Source: Viola odorata (Eukaryota; Streptophyta; Magnoliopsida; Malpighiales; Violaceae). Taken from it: 64,000 nt of DNA. Below the pieces are notes generated by a model. The model was not told the DNA's origin, made no database searches, and was given only the letters and a program-made list of their open reading frames with translations. Positions 59,382 to 64,000 of this stretch are shown in pieces (position 1 is the first letter of the stretch; each line of letters begins with the position of its first letter). The stretch is from contig OY829539.1 of assembly GCA_963691705.1 (NCBI GenBank), positions 24,040,407 through 24,104,406 of the forward strand. The letters are read 5' to 3'. The translations under genes were made by a program, and so were the position numbers.

Positions 59382-61054
59382 TGTTAGTGCGTATTTTATG
59401 TATATTTTCCCCCTTATTTATAGCCTTATCTAGGGCAAGATTCTGCTAATTTCTCTTTAAATTCTTACTTTTTGCAGATCTAGGTTAAAAGAGAGGAATA
59501 TGCAAAAACATATGCTTTTTGGGTGGAATTCCGTGAATCTCAAAGCAGCGAGGCCAAGACATCAATTTCGCCGCCATGCCCTAGATATTTTCGTCGAGCC
59601 CTGGGCAATATTTCCTGGTCAAAGCTTCATTGCTGTGCTTCCACGTGTCCCCATTGCTGACTTCTAGAAGATTCCATGGGCACCCAGAATATTCCCTAGT
59701 CGTTGATCATATCGTCATGCCCTAGATGCTGATTTTGTCATCGTGCCCTAGCCGCCGTGCGTCTGCAAAATCCCGACCAAAGTGAAAGATACCCAAAAGA
59801 TCCGCACGGGATTCTATGCAGATTCCTCCTAGCACATTTTGAGAATATTCCCTTTTGGACCAAGGAGCACTCTCCATGTGTAGGGATGTACTCCCCTTAG
59901 CTGGATTTTTGTCCTCTTGTGGGCTGGAGAGTATATAAACCTTTAGTTTTAGGGTTTTAGGGGGATTATCTTATTTTTAGTTTTAGGCAGCCGCCTCTTA
60001 GGTTTCTTTTCTGGGAATTTATTCCTCCCTTTTGTTGGAGCAGCCGCCACCATTAACTCTTCTTCAAACCGGAGCTTTTAAGCTACGGCCGATATTTATT
60101 AAGCTTTCATTTCCTTTCTTGTCTCTTTACTTTTATGTTATTTATTAGATTTATTTTTATTACTTGTTAGCATGAGCGGCTAAGCTCATCTTCTTAGCAA
60201 AGGGTGTTTCGAGGGTTGCAAGGAGTAGTTAAGAGGCCTAAATGTGTTTAATATATTCTTATTGTTGTATTTGCTTGTTTGCCGATTTCTTGTTAATTCA
60301 TCTAGGGCAAGATAGTAGTCTGACCAGCTAATAACTAGTCCTAGATGATTACTGTCATCCTAATGGTAATAACTAACGTGAGGCCATTATGAGGAGTAGA
60401 CACCTAGGTTGGAGAAATGGCTATAGTGCGATATCACCAATCTAGGGCAAGCAGATGACTAGGGGGTTACAAGCTGAGAGGTCGCGCCCTAGACATGTCT
60501 TACCTCTGCTTTATGGGCGTTTTGAGTATTGCCTCCCCGCATTCGTGCCTGGGGGGACGGCGAAACGTCAAGGCTACCTCATATGTGAAAACGGGGGGTA
60601 GCTTCTCTTAAGAAGGTAAGTAGGGGGTTTAAGTGGAAACTTGGTCCCTATAGCATGTCTATGGCACGAGAATAGAATATCCCTGAGCCGATGATTAACT
60701 AACCCGAAATGCAACCTAAGAGCACCCCTTGTTAAGATCCCTTCTCATCTGGATTAATATCTTTATTTACAGTCTTTCTTTATTATCATGCCCTTGATTT
60801 CTCTTTACTTCTACGCCCTTGATATATGCTTTTAATTGATAGTGTTGTTAGCACCTAACTCTATGACTGATCGATTAGATCAGTCGACAAAACCCCCTAG
60901 ATTTATTATTCCATTTGGCTGCATTTACCTTTGTCATACATCTATAGCGAGTTATTACCCTTCAATCTCTGTGGTTCGACCATGTCTTGCCCTATACACG
61001 TTTTAATTGTGCATTTAGGCATCAAAAAATATTATTACATTTGAGTGACGATCA
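59382..61054 (+). repeat. 5' LTR of a third Athila-like element, plus strand
   Basis: TGTTAGTGCG to GACGATCA, about 1.67 kb, followed at once by AATTT and the PBS. It shares with the other LTRs the GTGGTTCGACC block near the 3' end and many CTAGGGCAAGA motifs (59428, 60301, 60441). The left edge was set by alignment to the solo LTR and is less certain than the right. Confidence 0.75.
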
Positions 61055-61059
61055 AATTT

Positions 61060-61077
61060 TGGCGCCGTTGCCGGGGA
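61060..61077 (+). promoter_or_regulatory. Primer-binding site of the third Athila-like element
   Basis: TGGCGCCGTTGCCGGGGA, identical to that of element 2 and 5 nt from the LTR end. Confidence 0.88.
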
Positions 61078-61109
61078 TTAAACGGAACTAATTTCTCTCT
61101 TTTATTTGT

Positions 61110-62943
61110 ATGACCAGGAGATCTGCACCAAGACATCGATTTCTTTCATCTTGCCCTCGACGATGAAGAGTTCGTCTACCCCGAGATACCCAGTATGGCT
61201 GACCCACCACCTCTAGGGGATGTTGCTCCACCGAACGTCCAGACCATCGAAGACCTCAATGCTACTTCTGAGGCACCTAACAATTGTATTGTTTGGCCCG
61301 CTGTCCCTTATGACTGGACACTCAAGTCCGCCGTTATGCATCATCTTCCCCTCTTCCGTGGGCTAGCCAAGGAAAACCCTCATCGTCACCTTGAATAATT
61401 GCATTCTATTTGCGAGGCCATGAAGCCAATCAATGTCAGTATTGAACACGCCAAGCTCCGTGCTTTCATGTGCTCCCTCAAGGATCTTGCCCTTGACTTG
61501 TTCTATGACCTTCCTCCTAGATCTATTCACTCTTGGGCCGAGATGTCCAAAGCCTTCACGGACAAGTATTATCTGGCATCTATGGCAATGGTCACTCGTA
61601 AGCAATTGGTATCTATTCTTCAAAAGGATACGGAGGATCTCGATCAATATTATGAACGCTTCAAGAGGATGCAAGCCTTATGCCCTTCTCACAACCTCGT
61701 CGAGCATGCCTTCATCCAATATTTTTGTGAAGGTTTGAAGGCCCATGATAAGGACTTGCTAAATACCGCAAGTGGCGATTCTCTTTGTGCTCTCACCCCA
61801 GCTGCTGCCAAAGCTACAATTGAGCTCATGACAAAGAATGCCACCTCTGCAAGTAGCAACAACAGCAATCAAGGCGCCCAAGTGGCTGCAATGCAAAATC
61901 AGTTGACTGCTATCACGGGCATGCTGCAGAATATGGCAGCAGGACAACCTGTCCAGGGCAAGGCCTGTCAGATTTGCAATTTTATGGATCATGCCACGGA
62001 CGCCTGTCCTTATATTCCTGAAGAAATCCAAGTCAATGCCATGGGTAACTACAACCAGACTCCATATGGCCAGAATTACAATCAAGTGTGGCGACATCCC
62101 AATTTCAGTAGGGTAAACAACCCGCAGGTGTCTTGCCCTAGTTAGCCACCCCAGCAGAATCAGTATGGAAATCACCCTCCTCCCTTCAACATGTAGAACT
62201 TCATGCCCATGCCTAGTTACCACAACAATCAGTACCAACATCAACCTCCTCAAGGTCAGACCTTCACCGTCCCGCTGGTTGATGAAGCATCTCATCTCAA
62301 GAATGTTGTTGCGGATTTGCAAAAGCAAATGAGTATCATGGCTTCCGAAATGAAAGAATTAAAGAATAGGGGCAGACTTCCTGGGAAAATAGAGGTCAAC
62401 CCGAAGCACAATGTATGTGCCATGACACTCCGCAGTGGCACTCAACTGCCCTCGACAATACATCAGCATCTAGGCCTAGATGCTGAAATACCTGAGCCTG
62501 CGCATCTTGCCCTCGACACCGAACAAACTGTCATGCCCGAGCCTGAGCCCAAGACAAAAGAAAAGCAACTTCCAGCAAAGAAACCCAAAGTTGATGATGG
62601 CATGGTAGACCGCATCCGATCTCCAAGGGGCTCCCCAAAAAAGAGTGATAAGCCAGACGAGTTCACTAAATAATACATCCATAAAATCCTTGAGCCGCCT
62701 TTCCCTCAAAGGCTAGTCAACTCTGAGAAGCATAATGAGGACCATGAGATTTTTGAGATGTTTAACAAAGTGCAAGTTAACATCCCTTTGCAGCAGGCTA
62801 TTAAAAATGTTCCTCGTTATGCTAAATTTTTGAAAAATTGGTGTGCTAACAAATGTAACATAATAGGTGTGCAAAAGATTTGCGTAGGTGGGAATGCCTC
62901 GGCTGCGATCCAGCGAAAGCTACCACCCAAGTGCAAAGACAAA
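61110..62943 (+). pseudogene. gag: gag and start of protease region, third Athila-like element (broken, truncated)
   Basis: ATG at 61110 (MTRRSAPRH) loses frame early; the main frame resumes around 61195. Recognisable are CIVWPAVPYDWTLKS, HHLPLFRG, IEHAKLRAFMCSLKD, CPSHNLVEHAFIQYFCEGLK and a zinc knuckle CQICNFMDHATDAC near 61970, followed by the LQKQMSIMASEMKEL segment and KVQVNIPLQQAIKNVPRYAK. Closest to element 1 gag. Stops: TAA 61396, TAG 62143, TAG 62194, TAA 62671, plus a 5' deletion. Homology ends at about 62943, just before the protease active site. Confidence 0.85.
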
Positions 62944-64000
62944 GTGATACAATCCTAGGATTGCATCTAGGCCTAGTGTGCACCTATGTCGAGAGACAAG
63001 TAGCAATTGAGCTAAGGCACGCAAGGGAGCGAACTAGACAAGCTACAAAGGGGTTTGTGAGGTTAGCTACAGCTCACAGAGTGATTATGATGAGCAACGC
63101 ACAAGGAAGGAGTGTGTTTGAGCAAGGAAAGCGTGAGGCTTATGCGCAAGAAGCATCAATGGCTGCGGAAGAGTCTAGACGAGCCAAAGTGGTCAAGATG
63201 AACTCCGATTTGACTAATTCCAAAAATACAAGACACCTCAAGATGTTAGCAAGGTCCTGTCCAAAATTTAGGTCAATCGAACTAGGGAATCAAAATGAAG
63301 GTCGAGTCAAGAAATCAACGCGCAAAGTGGGAACGCAATCCGTCAACGTGAAATTGACCACAGGCCAAATTGGAAACGGTTCGAGCTTTTTGAGTAATTC
63401 AAATTGTAATGAGAGCCTAATTCAAAGAGCTAATATTGGACCAATTTTGAGTGAAAACGCACGGACCAATCAAGAGAAGGCCCAGGAGGAGTTTTAGTGC
63501 GGCAAGGAAAGTTCAAGTCCAATGCGACTAGGAGAAAGAGTTTGACTTGAGCAATAAGAGGAAGCGTATGCCTATGAGGAAGCTTGGATGAGCTGGATGA
63601 GTTATTATTATTCTTATTATTTATTTAATTGCTAGAGTTTAATTATAGATAGAAGTTCTATTTGAACTAGTAGTTATAATTAGTTTGTAATTGTTTGAGC
63701 TCCTATTTAAAGGTTTGCTATTTTTATTAGTGAATCAATCAGAGTTTCCACATAAATTCCCATACCAAATTCCCGTCCATCATTCTGCCATCTTATTCTC
63801 TTGATTCCGGAGCAAGCCGTCCTTGTGTAACTTAGCCGTGTGATTCAGTTAGGGCTAGCGAAGCGTGGCGACTTGTGCGACTCAAGGCATGAGAGGGGCA
63901 TGAGCTAGTGTACATTTTTGTGACTCAAGCGTGGATCTGCGAAGACGTGTGGCGTGATTCCTTAGTGTGGCGTGTGAGTGATTCGACGTGGGAGGTGCAC
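62944..64000 (+). other. Unrecognised sequence after the gag break, with a 180-codon open frame
   Basis: From 62944 to 63497 one + frame stays open (basic, with ELRHARERTRQATKGF and KREAYAQEASMAAEESRRAK, a possible helix), but it has no own start matching a known family and I cannot name it. It contains the CATCTAGGCCTAG motif at 62964. From about 63600 the DNA is AT-rich with a TATA-like CTATTTAAAGG near 63703, then a GC-richer stretch running off the window; this could be another LTR or the element's non-coding cargo. Confidence 0.35.

Noticed and set aside
61060..61077. tRNA-like match
   Set aside because: It is the complement of a tRNA 3' end used as a retrotransposon primer site, not a tRNA gene; no cloverleaf follows. 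The same applies to 32603 and 49516.

Overview
The window is nuclear DNA of a flowering plant, probably a eudicot. Evidence: short exons with AT-rich GT-AG introns, an ATRX-type chromatin remodeler with the plant exon layout, Athila-like Ty3/gypsy elements whose primer-binding site matches plant tRNA-Asp, a Stowaway MITE and Copia LTRs. I see nothing bacterial or viral in the infectious sense. The species cannot be named from sequence alone.

Layout. 1-15492: one apparently intact protein-coding gene on +, an ATRX homologue of 25 coding exons (1515 codons plus stop), with a foldback repeat in intron 9 and an antisense solo LTR in intron 19. 15493-20682: AT-rich intergenic DNA holding a MULE-like element with long terminal inverted repeats and a Copia-type solo LTR. 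20683-20967: a 5'-truncated SEC61-gamma gene. 21049-34187: a complete Athila-like retrotransposon (element 1, minus strand, TSD TGGGG). 34188-35866: flank and a MITE fragment. 35867-55233: a VPS62/DUF946-like gene on minus, now a pseudogene. It is split by a non-autonomous Copia-like element (36088-53389, TSD CATAT), which itself hosts a second Athila-like element (element 2, 38415-51042, minus strand, TSD GATAC). 55784-56329: relic exons of DNA primase large subunit. 57731-59327: a Stowaway MITE whose terminus was hit by an Athila-like LTR, now solo. 59382 to about 62943: 5' LTR, PBS and broken gag of a third Athila-like element on +. After about 62943 the sequence changes to something I do not recognise.

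Order of events by LTR divergence (my counts by eye): the Copia-like insertion into the VPS62-like gene is oldest (LTRs differ by roughly a tenth), then element 2 (about 1.5 percent), then element 1 (about 8 substitutions in 1.56 kb). Both full-length Athila-like elements have gag-pol broken by several stops and frameshifts, yet each keeps an open third ORF of about 550 codons between pol and the 3' LTR.

The most novel signals are in the non-coding parts of the Athila-like elements: (1) a dispersed 14-bp palindrome (GTCTTGGCCAAGAC and relatives) recurring through LTRs, leaders and coding linkers; (2) a duplicated module of a polypurine-tract-like motif next to a short hairpin whose stem sequence changes but stays complementary in all four copies; (3) LTR hairpins with one invariant 11-nt loop (AGGTACGCTTA on +) carried on different stems. 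These look like conserved RNA or DNA structures.
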